This document shows, piece after piece, positions 1-11,899 of a stretch of 64,000 nucleotides of DNA. The position numbers and the translations under genes were made by a program. A model generated the notes under the pieces. It saw only the letters and a list, made by a program, of their open reading frames with translations, did no database searches and was not told where the DNA came from. Within the stretch, counting starts at the first letter, position 1. Each line of letters starts with the position of its first letter. Source of the stretch: Cyathus striatus (Eukaryota; Basidiomycota; Agaricomycetes; Agaricales; Nidulariaceae); the NCBI GenBank assembly GCA_025738555.1, contig JAOVFP010000002.1, forward strand, positions 1,736,001 through 1,800,000, in the 5' to 3' direction.

Positions 1-396
1 CATTTCAGTTATTGGATTTGATTGCTTGGTTACACCCTTATCAGCATTGCAGCCTAACCCTATAACCACTAATTTGAAATTGAATCTTTGGTTTCATTAG
101 TTTAGCATTTACACTACAGATTGAAAATGTAAAATAATGGATAATGAAAATAATTTATGATAGTTTCACTCTCAAAATAATGCAGGGAGCATTAAAATAT
201 GCCGCCATAAATGATATAAGTAAGAACTTAATGTAGTAGCAGCTTGGTAGCGGCTGGTACTGTTTTCCACTATTTCTTTGTACACTAAATTTTGATGTTA
301 GAATTGTAGATTATGTAGTTAGTTGCAATTGAATTTGATTTTACAGAAGTGTTTGCAGTACTTCAAACATCATATTTACAAAATTTCAAGAGCATA
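1..396. other. AT-rich intergenic DNA
   Basis: I see no gene, repeat or RNA here. The sequence is AT-rich and CpG-poor like the rest of the left half. Confidence 0.5.
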
Positions 397-1407
397 TAAG
401 ATAGTGGTCACAATGTTCCAGCACCCTTACATAATACAAACTTGACCTCAACTCAATCCCAAAATACCTTCCTCAACATTTATTTTTGCACAAATCTGAT
501 TCCAAGAAGTTATTCTGTAGTGTATTTAAAGCAGAATGTTCAAAAAAGAAATTGAAAAAAAAGTAAATTGACTTCAGAATTTTGACAACAGTATTTTTAA
601 ATAAAAGTTGTTCAGAATGCTTTATTATTACACTGCAGATAGGTTGGAAGCCTCTTTGGATTTTTGTCCCCTAATATTTTGTGGCTTATATAATCAAGTC
701 ACGTGACTTTTCAGGTGACAGCAACCACCTTATGTGAAAAAAAAACAAAAGGATATCAACATTAAAAACATGTGTAGACATCCCAAAATCACAATAAACC
801 ACCTATTAAACTTGAAGAATGGTTCTAGGAAACCAAAAGATCAATCTTGTAGCAGGACATCAGGGAAGCTGCAGGCCACTGTGGAGATTACAGACAGTGA
901 AGATGACAAGTGCATGCTAGGATATGGTGTGAGTACCACTTCAGAAGCTTAATTACTTCAAAGAAACAGTTTCTGACAATATTGACTTATTGGACTCTGA
1001 AGAATTGGATCCATGTCTTGATGACATCCCACAACTTCAAATTCTTTGGTACACATAATACATAATGATAGCTCTCAACCTTACATATATAATTTTAGTT
1101 ATGCCAATCACTCAGCACACTTCATTGGCATATATAATCAGGGTCTAAGGCAGCATGAGCGAACAGAAGATACTTCTTCAAGAAATATCAGCTAATCTTA
1201 AGAGTGAATATCAATAATATATTTCTAATCTTACTTTGTAATACCAATATTAGTTATCTCACAAAAAATCCATACTCCATAGAGCTCTTCTGAGCTGATT
1301 CCTAGCACTTAATTTTTTGGATTTTTCTGAACCCGACATTTTGCACCTCTTGGCGCTTACATAATCAGCTTATGTAAGGGTGCTGGAACATTGTGACCAC
1401 TATCTTA
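397..1407. mobile_element. MITE with TA target duplication (Tc1/mariner-like)
   Basis: The segment 399-1405 is bounded by long inverted ends beginning AGATAGTGGTCACAATGTTC on each strand, running on to CAGCACCCTTACATAA. It is flanked by TA at 397-398 and 1406-1407. The same inner end sequence closes a second element at 38116-38669, where a disrupted satellite confirms insertion at TA. No transposase is encoded; the small ORF at 734-952 has no recognisable domain. A TA duplication is typical of Tc1/mariner elements, so this is inferred to be a non-autonomous member. Confidence 0.7.
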
Positions 1408-2170
1408 ATGCAAACTGAAGGGGTAGTATGTTTTTTGTTGTTTTTCAGAAATTTCAGCACACATCAGTCCTTTGTACAGCATTACACATTGTTACACACC
1501 TGTGACATTTGTAATCTGTCACAAGTCATGCTCAGTAAATATGATCAGACACCAACACTCCTGGCTGCCGACTTTTTTGCCATTTACAAAATCCATCCAA
1601 ATTCGACATCAATTATTTTAAATATTGACTAAACATTTTGGCTGTTGCAATATTATCACTATTGGCTGATGCAAAATCATAGACAAATATTACATTTTGT
1701 ACATATTTTGTATGAATACAAATGATTCTTTTTGTTCTAATTTTAGCTTCATCAAATTAAGTGTCAAATGTAACATTGTGAACATGTTTTGCCTTCACAC
1801 AAAATTTATCATTTTGTGTGACTGCAAAACCAGTGCAAAAGCCAACATTTATTTAAGTTTTGCTTAAAATAAAATGTTTAGTTTTCCCAAAAGATTTTGA
1901 CTATGGGAAAACTTTACTAAAATTTAAAGTTTTCACTCCAGCAAATCTTAGCATCCATTAGCATCTGACATCAGCATGTGTCAGCATCCATCAAAATATA
2001 TGTATGACATGTTCTTTATACACATCCTATCATAGTTCTTTCATCACTATTGAAATTTGATATTTGTACTTACATTACTGTAAAACTGACAAAATTATAG
2101 AGTAAATCAGCTTCTCATGTAAAATTCTCCTTTACTAATACAATACTTATACATACTAATGCAATATCTA
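1408..2170. other. AT-rich intergenic DNA
   Basis: No gene or element boundary is recognisable. The only ORF (1393-1632) straddles the end of the preceding MITE and shows no domain. Confidence 0.5.
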
Positions 2171-2760
2171 TATACTAATATAATAGTTCATGCTGTTGGG
2201 GACACAACAGTGGGGGGTATAGTAATAGTGCTGGTGGGGATGTTACAGTGGTAGTAGAGGGTGGTAATGGTGCTGGTGAGGGTTGGGGAGATGAGTTGGA
2301 GGTAGTGGGAAGCAGCAAAGATAGTGAGCAGGTGGTGCCATGGTGAGTAGTAGGGAGACAAGTTGGTGGTGGTGGTGGTGGTGGTGGTACATGGCAGGAG
2401 ATTGTGATCAGCTGCTGGTGATGGTGGGAGTAGGAGGTGAGGTGGTAATGGTGGAATATGGTGAGTTGGTGGTTGGAGATGGCAAGGTGGTAGTGGTGAG
2501 AGATGATGAGGCATGGTGGTGGTGCAACAGTGAGGTGGTGGCAGTGGTAGTTGTGCTGATGGGGATGAGATAGCAGTGGTGATGGTGGAGGCATGGGGAC
2601 AAGACAGTAGTAGTTGTGGAGGCATGGGAATGAGACAGTGGTAGTTGTGGACCAACACTGAGAGATCAAGACAGCACTGGTACTGGTGCTGGCAGGGATG
2701 AGACAACAACTGGTGATGGTATGGATGAGACATGTGGAGGAGAGGAGTAGGGAGGATTGT
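2171..2760. repeat. G/T-rich low-complexity tract with (GGT)n
   Basis: The plus strand is nearly devoid of C and is built from GGTGGTAGTG-like words, with an uninterrupted GGT run near 2362-2390. Long minus-strand ORFs rich in His, Pro, Ser and Thr are composition artefacts. Confidence 0.8.
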
Positions 2761-3355
2761 TATGGGTTATGAAATTTCATTACTAATATGCCTTCATATT
2801 TCTCACCACTAGGCTTGATACTCTATTATCAAGCCACATTATGCTTACCTTTCTAACATATTACCAGAGCACTGTCGTATATTGGTGTAACATATAGAAG
2901 TTAGGCAATGATTGTAGAGTATTCTAGACATCCTTATGAGTACACAAGGCTATCTTAGCATTAAGTATAAGTACTATACCTACTTACTGTGAATATCATC
3001 TTTTATCAACTTCTAACTGAGACTCTCATATCGAGACTACTAAAATAAACCTAAAGCAAAGATTAAATACAGACTTGCTCTGTTTAATCTTTAAATACCA
3101 CTATAAGACATTACTGACTTGCTCTAATGCCTACTGAAAGCGAAGATCACATGATCTTCCCTTTAGCAGTCTCTGGTGAATTGAGTCACCTCACTTACTG
3201 AATCCTATCGTACTCTACACTTGACTCCTCAAAGTATTATCGCTACCCACATCCCAAGAACTTAAGTCATATTAAAAGGTACATACAGGTACTACTTTTA
3301 AAAGACTAATATTTTGTATTCACAGGAATACACCAGTGTTATAGTTGAATATGAG
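2761..3355. other. AT-rich intergenic DNA
   Basis: Nothing recognisable is present. The stretch ends at the left terminus of the next element. Confidence 0.5.
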
Positions 3356-4734
3356 GAGCTCTTTACACTTAGCCAGGTGTTCTGTACAGATCTGTGCAGA
3401 ATCCATACGGAATTTTCGGAATCTGTGCGGAATCTGCACAGATTTTTTTCTTTTTGGCAGAGGTTTTTTTGGGTCTGTACAGATTCTGCACAGATTCTGC
3501 ACAGAATCAAAAATTCCGTGCGGATTCCGCAGAATTCCGCATTACAGACCTGAAAAATTCTGTACAGATTCTGTACAGAATCTGTACAGAATCTTATTAT
3601 ACTTATTTCCTTATAGAAAATTACAATAGAAAATTGTGTGATACTAAGCACTAAGTGTGACACTCTCCATTAAGCGTGACACTAAGGGTTAAGCGTGACA
3701 CTAAGGTTTAAGCGTGACACTATACATTGATTGTGACACTAAGGGTTAAGCATGACACTAAGCATTGAGTGTGACACTATGGGTTGAGTGTGATACTAAG
3801 GGTTGAGTGTGACACTAAGTGTTAAGCGTGATACTAAGTGTTGAGTGTGACACTAAGTGTTAAGCGTGATACTAAGTGTTGAGTGTGACACTCTGCATTA
3901 AGCATGACACTAAGGGTCAAGCGTGACACTAAGCACTGAGTGTGACACTAAGGGTTGAGTGTGACACTAAGGGTTGAATGTGACACTATGTGTTAAGCGT
4001 GACACTAAGCATTGAGGGTGACACTAAGGGTTGAGTGTGACACTATGTGTTAAGTGTGACACTAAGGGTTGAGTGTGACACTAAGCATTGAGTGTGACAC
4101 TAAGGGTTAAGTGTGACACTAAGCATTGAGTGTGACACTAAGGGTTGAGTGTGACACTAAGTGTTAAGTGTGACACTAAGGGTTGAGTGTGACACTAAGG
4201 GTTGGGTGTGACACTCTGCATTAAGCATGACACTATGCATTGAGTGTGACACTATGCATTAAGCATGACACTATACATTAAGTGTGATACTAAGTGTTGA
4301 GTGTGACACTATGCATTAAGCATGAAACTATACATTAAGTGTGATACTAAGTGTTGAGTGTGACACTATGCATTGAGTGTGATACTATACATTAAATATG
4401 ACACTATGTATTGAGCATGATACTATATATTGAGTGTATCACAGATTTCATGTAGTGTCACACTTGACACCTGTGACAAGGCAGCAATGCATGAATCCAC
4501 ACAGAATCCATGCAGAATATGTATGGAATCCATATAGAATAATCACCTCTAATAATATTAATAGCTAGTATATAAATTCTGTATGGTATCTATACAGGTC
4601 TGTACGGGTCTGTACGGATCTGCACGGAATCCGCACGGATCCGTACGGAATTTTCGGATTCCATGTGGATTCCGTACGGATCTGTGCGGATCCATACAGA
4701 TCCGTACAGACCTCTTGGGGGAGTGTAAATTACT
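3356..4734 (+). mobile_element. MITE with KDZ-type ends, copy 1
   Basis: The left end reads GAGCTCTTTACACTTAGCC and the right end GGGGGAGTGTAAATTACT. These are imperfect inverted repeats sharing the core TTTACACT. Inside each end are arrays of 10-bp palindromes (TCTGTACAGA, TCCGTACGGA, TCTGCACAGA), and the middle is a 19-bp minisatellite. A second copy at 17010-18162 has the same layout and a perfect 9-bp target duplication. The termini match the type of the KDZ transposon at 11248-22078. Copy 1 has no matching flanks (gaatatgag against gcaaatttg), so its ends may be recombinant. It encodes no protein. Confidence 0.75.
3640..4440 (+). repeat. 19-bp minisatellite
   Basis: About 40 head-to-tail copies of a 19-bp unit close to GAGTGTGACACTAAGGGTT, with variable positions at the GGGTT/GCATT end. 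Unit length is constant and there are no unique spacers, so this is not a CRISPR array. The same minisatellite fills the second MITE copy at 17258-17760. Confidence 0.9.
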
Positions 4735-5280
4735 GCAAATTTGCACATTATACTTCAAAAATGGCTGTAAAATATTAACCAATAATTATTCTACTTATAA
4801 TGATTAACTACAGTGCTTGATCCAGCCTGAGTTGCAACAATTGCAAATACAGTAGTTCACAATAGTAACAATTTCTTGTCCACAACTCAGATGACATATT
4901 ATAGTTGCAACTTGCAAGGAACTCACAATGTCTTATGATCAATTTCTAGTTGGAATAATCCAGTAATATATGCTCCCCCAAGGGGTCCATACAGATCTGT
5001 GTGAATCTATATGGAATCTGTGCAGACCTGGAAATTCTGTGCAGATTTTGTACAGATTCCATACATACTTGTACAGAATTCCATTAGTTTTAAAATTAGT
5101 GACAATATCTGCCCATACTTATTCTGTGCAGATCAGTATTTTATTAGTTTTAGATCTCATATGTACATCCCAACTATGTTTTTCAACATGGAAATGGCTC
5201 TTATGTACTCACAAATCATGTTTAGAAGAACAACATTATTATTATACTACTATAATACAAGTATAACTATACTAATCTAA
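4735..5280. mobile_element. Terminal fragment of a KDZ-type MITE, minus orientation
   Basis: At 4962 the plus strand reads AGTAATATATGCTCCCCC, the reverse complement of the family's right terminus. It is followed to about 5090 by TCTGTGCAGA-type palindromes in the order expected for an inverted copy. The opposite terminus is not found downstream, so the copy is truncated. The flanks (4735-4960 and 5090-5280) hold nothing recognisable. Confidence 0.5.
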
Positions 5281-5420
5281 AAAATAGCCACTGCTCAATG
5301 AAATGATGGCAGTGGTAGAGCCAGCAACAATGGTAGCAAGATGTGGTAGTGGTGGAGGAAGAGGTAGCAGTGGAGGAGGTAGCAGTGGTGGTGGGAGATG
5401 GTGGTGTGGCTGGACACCAG
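5281..5420. repeat. G/T-rich low-complexity tract
   Basis: This is a short run of GTGG and GAGG words resembling the tract at 2171-2760. It sits directly outside the left arm of the next inverted-repeat element. Confidence 0.6.
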
Positions 5421-8400
5421 TGGCTTTCATTCTGATCAATCCCTGTCACTAACTAGTGGGGGCATGCACTAGATGGTCAGTGAGAGGTCATTGATTTTGT
5501 TTTAGGTCTGAGTGCAATCAATGGTTAGTATGGAATCAATAGTTATTATGGAATCAATAGTAACTAGAAATCATTGTAATATAAATCAATTAGAAATGAA
5601 ATCAATGGAGATCAGTCCAAAATCAATCAGAATGAAATCAATGCAGAAATTAATTCAAATCCTTCGGTCCCCCACTACAGCTCAACATACAAGTAGGGTA
5701 GTTAACCATGTAGTAATAACCACTGTACTATAGTACCTTTTCTAGTTAATCTGCACAAATATACTTGATACATAGGTAGAAATCATTTGTACCTGAAAAA
5801 TCAATCAATGTAAGGTGAAATCAATGCTATGGACTTAGTAGAATTACACTCTATAGGTGGAATCAATCAATTTAAAGTGAAATCAATGGGTAGAAATCAT
5901 TTGTACCTGGAAAATCAATCAATGTAGGGTGAAATCAATCAATGTAGAGTGAAATCAATGCTATGGACTTAGTAGAATTACACTCTATAGGTAGAATTAA
6001 TTAATTTAAAGTGAAATCAATGGGTAGAAATCATTTGTATCTGGAAAATCAATCAATGTAAGATGAAATTAATCAATGTAGGGTGATATCAATGCTATGA
6101 ACTTAGCAGAATTACCTTCTATATGTGGAATTATTAAGAAATCAATGAGAATAGATGATAAAATCATTGTGAAATCAGTGCTATATATTTAGTGAGTGCT
6201 GATGTACTTAGTGCACGAGTTTAGAACACTTTAAATATACTTAGAATAGTTTTACTTATTCCAGTAATTTATATTCTAAGTTTCCCATGCACAAAGATTT
6301 TGTAAGTTCAAGGGCGCATGGATTTCAATTCTTTTAAAGTCAAACTAAATTTAGAATGTGATCAGTCTATTTTTAAAACACGGTGGGACTTTGACAATTT
6401 AATTATAACTGTCAGGCTTTAATTCAGATCGAGTACAAGTCAACAGTTCAGGTGCAATTCAATTTGGTATGTCAAAACTATATACTATTTCTGGTACTTC
6501 TGTCTGATACACTGCCCTGTCTGTGGGGGGGAAGAATGCCCATGCAGTTCCTGCTGTTTCTTTCCCTTCTCACTCATCTATATACCATTACTCATGTGCT
6601 TACTTCCAGTTCCTTATCTACTGTGCTTTCCTACCCATACGGTAGCTCCAGTCTAGGCTGACAGTGAGTCAGCACCCAGCAATGGTCTGTGCGTTCACAG
6701 CCTATCCACCGGCACTTTATCAGCCACCTATCTGACACCATATTACAACGGCATGTGTGCACACATGTGCTTTCATCAGTGCCTTCCTAATTCGGCCATC
6801 ACTGGTAATGGTGCATGATGCGGCTTCATTGATCTTTCTACTCCTTGATAGCTCATCATCATAACATTGCTGTGTTAGCTCCCTTCTCGCTTTACACACC
6901 ACATGCATGATAGTCACAAGTATATTGTGATCACACAGGCTACGGTAGCCAGATACTGGTCTAGAGTTCTGGTATGTTTTCTAAACATCATTCTGTCTCC
7001 AAACATTGTTCTTGGTACTGAGTACTATTCTTCTAGTCATAGGGTTATTTGTTACGTTGGGATGGCTGTACGACATCACTTTTTATGAAAAGAAATAGGT
7101 ATAGTATTTGTTTAAATTGTTTAAGTTCAGTACTGAGGTGGAGTATAAGTTTTATATTTTATTTATATCCCTTAATGATTTATGGGAGGCAACTTGGGAC
7201 CTCAGCCCCTCCCCTTGGTGTCCCACTCGATGCGCTCAGTCCAAAATCTCAAGATGAGATATGAAAAAAATGAAAAAAGTACATCATTTACATTAACCCA
7301 CATATCAGTGCATATGTCAGTGATTAGTCATCATTCTTTTATTTTATCATTATTATATCTGCTCTATTACAATTACAAAGTACCTAAGTACTTGTATGTT
7401 ACATGTTACAGTCAATTCATTGAAAGAAAATACCATGGGAATTATTCTCATAGTGTCTCAACGATGTCCATTAACATTATCTAGATGTATGCAAGATGGA
7501 TGAGAAAATTATAACACATTTTAAGCAAATGTTTGTTTATTTATCCAATAGACTTGAATATATATCACATTATAAATGATCCTTTAGTTAACTGGAAAGT
7601 ATATATGTAATTATTGCTTTCCCATTGATTCCACATACATAACAGCATTGATTTCACTTTAAATTGATTGATTCCACATATAGAATGTAATTATACTGAG
7701 TTCATAGCATTGATTTCACCCTACATTGATTGATTTCACCTTACATTGATTGATTTTCCAGATACAAATGATTTCTACTCATTGATTTCACTTCAAATTG
7801 ATTGATTCCATCTATAGAGTGTAATTCTACTAAGTCCATAGCATTGATTTCACCCTACATTGATTGATTTCACCTTACATTGATTGATTTTTCAGGTACA
7901 AATGATTTCTACCTATGTATCAAGTATATTTGTGCAGATTAACTAGAAAAGGTACTATAGTACAGTGGTTATTACTACATGGTTAACTACCCTACTTGTA
8001 TGTTGAGCTGTAGTGGGGGACCGAAGGATTTGAATTAATTTCTGCATTGATTTCATTCTGATTGATTTTGGACTGATCTCCATTGATTTCATTTCTAATT
8101 GATTTATATTACAATGATTTCTAGTTACTATTGATTCCATAATAACTATTGATTCCATACTAACCATTGATTGCACTCAGACCTAAAACAAAATCAATGA
8201 CCTCTCACTGACCATCTAGTGCATGCCCCCACTAGTTAGTGACAGGGATTGATCAGAATGAAAGCCACTGGTGAATTAATTTCTGCATTGATTTCATTCT
8301 GATTGATTTTGGACTGATCTCCATTGATTTCATTTCTAATTGATTTATATTACAATGATTTCTAGTTACTATTGATTCCATACTAACTATTGATTCCATA

Positions 8401-8505
8401 CTAACCATTGATTGCACTCAGACCTAAAATGAAATCAATGACCTCTCACTGACCATCTAGTGCATGCCCCCACTAGTTAGTGACAGGGATTGATCAAATT
8501 GATAG
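5421..8505. mobile_element. Element with long inverted arms built of ATTGATT repeats
   Basis: A left arm (about 5421-6190) recurs in inverted orientation at about 7620-8275, with an extra direct copy of the outer part at 8276-8500. Inverted identity is high enough that the same 73-codon frame is read at 5512-5733 on plus and 7955-8176 on minus. The outer arm includes CACTAACTAGTGGGGG. The inner arm is about three degenerate units of roughly 120 bp containing AAATCAATCAATGTA words. The 1.4-kb core (6190-7620) has only short ORFs without recognisable domains. I see no clean target duplication. A foldback-type transposon or its relic fits best. Confidence 0.7.
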
Positions 8506-10140
8506 CCATGACTCAGCTGGAAACAGTGACACCATCACCACTGCCAGCCACTCTCTTCTTTCCTCTCTTCTCTCTCCCATCACTCTGTTCTCCCCCTTTA
8601 CTCCCCTCACTCCCCTCCTCTCCCCTCCTCTCCCCTCCCCTCATTGTCCATCCCCCCTTGCTGTTCCCCCCTCTTGTTGTTATGCCCCCTCAAAGTGTGG
8701 TAGTGGAATGGTGGTATGATGGGAGATGGCACACTACAGTGATTGCGAACATGGACTGGGTGATGTGGTAATGACAGTGGTTACTTGGATGGGAGGGAGA
8801 AGGAGGGAGGTGTGGTGGGTGGTGGGAGACAGGTTGATGGTGTCAGTGCCACTGGGGCTGCATGGGGGGAACATTGCAGTAGTGGCGAGACAGTGGGAAG
8901 GAGAGGTGGAGGTGGGTAGGCTGACATACTGTCTACTTGGCATAGACAGCATGGGCTGTTGTGGGCATTGGTATAGATACTGGCATTGTAGTCATTTGGG
9001 TGCATCACTATTGCAGGAGTAGGTGGGAGTGTGGGTGGGGGAGTGCTGGGTGTCTTCATTGCCATTGGCTAGAGGGGCCTAGATGATATGGTGCCATCAC
9101 CAAAGTGACACAGGGGGGAGGAGGAAAGAGAGGGGGGGCAGATGACATGGCATCACTGTCTTTGTGAAGCAGGGAGGGGCAGCCAGATGATGTAGCATTA
9201 TTGCTGACCAGCAATGTGATACAGGGGGGAAGTGGGAGGGGGAGGGGCAGGAGGTGGCATTGCTGTCTGTCTTCATTAAGCAGGGGCTCATGAGGTGGAG
9301 GTGGTGAGAGGCTGTGACTGTCAACATGACAGCATTCCATTAAATAAGGTGGAGAAGGGAACATACCAGGTAACAAGCAACATCATATTAACATCACTGT
9401 AGGTCTTGAGGAGGGGGATGTTGAGCTTCATGGATGTGGGACACAAGAATTCTGGCAGAGGGGGATGAGGTGCAATAACATGTGTATGTGGGCAGTAGTA
9501 CAGATCAAGGGGGAGGACATCAAAGGGGGGTGACAATGGGATCTGTTGCTGTCCCCTTCCCTCCCCTTGCTGTCCCTCCCCATCCCTCACTATCCTTCCC
9601 CATCCTTCACTATCCCCTTCCCTCACTCTCTTCTCCCCTTGCTGTCCCCCTCCCTTGCTGTCCCCTCCCCTTGTCTTCACTCACTCTCCCCTTCCCTCAC
9701 TTTCCCCCTCTCTTGCTGTTCCCTCCCCTCCCCTCCCTTCCCCTTGCTCTCACTTGCTATCCCCTCCCATCCTCTCCACTTGCTATCCCCTCCATTCCCC
9801 TCCACTTGCTATCCCCTCCCCTCAGCTCACTATCCCCTCCCCTCCCCTCCCTTTCCATCTGCTTGCTCTCCCCTCCCCTCTGCTTACTATCCCCTTCCCT
9901 TTCTTTGCTCTCCCCTCTCCTCTCTGAGAAGAGGAGGCAGAGGAGGGGGGGGAAGATGCTCTTCCTCATCACTTGCAAGATGAGGAGGCAGGGTATGAGG
10001 GGGGAAGAGGGGGAGGAAAGGGAATGGTACCTCATCACTTGCCAGACAAGGTGCAGAGGGGGAGGGGGGATGGCACATGGGAGAGGACATTGGCAGAGGC
10101 AGTGTTGTGCTGTGGTACATGTTGGCATTGATGCGCCTAA
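8506..10140. repeat. Strand-asymmetric low-complexity region
   Basis: The plus strand alternates between C/T-rich (8540-8690, 9543-9925) and G-rich (8700-9330, 9925-10090) blocks. The long ORFs are composition artefacts dominated by Pro, Ser and Leu or their complements. No gene is supported. Confidence 0.75.
9543..9925 (+). repeat. Polypyrimidine tract of about 380 bp
   Basis: Nearly every plus-strand base is C or T, in words such as CCCCTCCC and CACTATCCC. Long mirror-like polypyrimidine tracts can form triplex DNA in vitro; nothing in the sequence shows that this one acts that way. Confidence 0.85.
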
Positions 10141-11238
10141 TTTGTGGTTTGTATTTAAATAGTACTAATATATATTGTAATACTCAAATAATCATTGCAA
10201 ACCACAGGCTTTAAGTTCAAGGGAGAGAAAACACAGATAATGTATAAACTAGTATAAAGGTAGGAAACTATAGATTAATATTCTTTCTAATATGAAATTA
10301 CTCAGTCCAAATACTGTTCAAATTCATTTCTATTCCAATTTATTACACTCCTGGAGTGGAAGAAGCCTAGGATTTCTCCTGGAATTGCTTACTTTTCCTC
10401 CTCCTTCCTGTCCTCCTTATATATCTTTTACAAATAAAACTGTACAGTACCTATATATGGAAAGGAACTACTCTAGACTACTTTATATGATGACATAATG
10501 TTGTTTCCAACATATTGACCATGCAGGAGCAACAATACATGTGGAATTCCATGTGGTAGATCAAACAGCAGGATAATTTCGGAGTACAAGTATGAAGTCA
10601 CATGACTTGCTCCAGTCTATGCGTAACTGCAATAACTGGTTCAGAGATAATGGTTCTAATGCCTCGCATTTGATCACGTGACAGGAACACGGAACATGTT
10701 CCTTAGCTAAGTTTCAATCAAGTACTGGGTGCATGTACATAGTCTTTTGGACTCTAGTAATTAGATAACACACATCTGGTTGTATTTCCTTTAGTATATA
10801 TCAATTAGATATTTCTGCTGGCAGTGCAGGACTCAACCCCAGCTCTCAGATGTCCCATTCCCTTAGTAATGTATTCAAAATAGAACACTTTGATTGGCAA
10901 CTCAGGACTCATCCCAACCCTTGTACTCATGATGTGCATTACTAATACTGAGTGCTAATATTATATGACAAATAGGGAGATTTAACCATTAAATAGTTTT
11001 AAGGTGTATCAGCATACGGCTGGTGCATGCAGTGGGGAGAAGGAGGTGGGGGGGAGAGGAAAGTATGCTTTGGTGTACATTGTTTTCAGCATGTGGGAGA
11101 AGACATTGGCAGAGGTAGCATTGTGCTGTGGTACACATTGGCATACAATTGGCACATGTGGTGGGGAGAAGGAGGCAGGGGATACATGATGAGGGGTAAC
11201 CAGTAAGCTGTTAGTAAGAGAATAAGTAATTACACATA
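10141..11238. repeat. Intergenic DNA with two repeated segments
   Basis: Positions 11090-11190 repeat a piece of 10064-10130 (GACATTGGCAGAGG followed by GCATTGTGCTGTGGTACA-like sequence). Positions 10806-10930 match 42690-42835 in inverted orientation, sharing words such as GAGTCCTGAG and GGGGTTGAGTCC. No gene is recognisable. Confidence 0.55.
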
Positions 11239-11247
11239 GATAAATAA
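11239..11247. repeat. Left target-site duplication of the KDZ element
   Basis: GATAAATAA, identical over nine bases to 22079-22087 on the far side of the element. Confidence 0.75.
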
Positions 11248-11264
11248 GAGCACTTTACGGTCCC

Positions 11265-11560
11265 CCACACATTTACATGGACTCCATGTGGACTCCGTGT
11301 AATTGTCCAGGAGCCTACATGGAGTCCACATAGACTTGGGGGGACTTTATGTGGAGTGAATGTGGAGCTTACATGGAGTACAGAAGGATTGATATAGAGA
11401 TAAGTCTGCATACAAACTCTACATGGACTCCATGTGGATTCCACATGGAATCGTTGAATTCCATGTGGAATACAAGGAGTGTCAGTGGACTCTGAGTAAA
11501 TTTTCCACATAAAGTCCACATAATCCTTGTGTACTCCATGTAATCCCTGTTCACTCCTTG
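11265..11560 (+). repeat. Left subterminal palindrome array
   Basis: Repeated ACATGGAGTCCACATGGA-like words and half-sites occupy the first 300 bp of the element. Matching arrays at the other end (21640-22065) suggest transposase binding sites, as in other elements with subterminal repeats. That role is inferred. Confidence 0.7.
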
Positions 11561-11625
11561 TGCACTGCTAAAGTAAACTGTTCTTTACTTTATTATAGTA
11601 AAAATAATAGGATTAATATAAAATG

Positions 11626-11706
11626 TCCCCAACAGGAATTGAACTACTGACATAGCAGGTTAACCTACTAAAGCATGGTGCAACTTACCACTATACCAAC
11701 ACAGCT
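11626..11706 (-). ncRNA. tRNA-like sequence (decayed tRNA or SINE head)
   Basis: Read on the minus strand, a box-A-like TTGGTATAGTGGTAAGTTGC (11679-11698) precedes a box-B-like GTTCAATTCC (11635-11644) at tRNA spacing. Acceptor and T stems do not pair convincingly, so a working tRNA is unlikely. It lies beside the subterminal array, as does a similar one at 22385-22452. Confidence 0.35.
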
Positions 11707-11899
11707 TCTAGTTTGCACAGCACAAACTCCACAAGACCAGTGAGCACTGTGCTTGGCAGTACCTGGCTGTTGGCAATGAAACATATGTGCTGTCAATGTT
11801 GACAACAAACGTATCACTCCCTGTTCCCTGTTCCTCGCACCTCAGCCCCTCCAACTCTCCCCTCCTCGCTGCTCTCAAGCTTCACACTCACAATGACAA

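Noticed and set aside
2175..2733. Long minus-strand ORFs rich in His, Pro, Ser
   Set aside because: They lie in a G/T-only tract and are what simple sequence gives in any frame.
3640..4440. CRISPR-like array
   Set aside because: The 19-bp units are head to tail without unique spacers, and the organism is eukaryotic.
3347..4743. Target duplication for MITE copy 1
   Set aside because: The flanking 9-mers agree at only five positions.
5512..5733. 73-codon ORF also present at 7955-8176 on the other strand
   Set aside because: It is duplicated only because both lie in arms of one inverted repeat; there is no domain or coding bias.
9482..10162. 226-codon Pro/Ser/Leu-rich ORF
   Set aside because: It is read from the polypyrimidine tract; overlapping frames on both strands are equally open.
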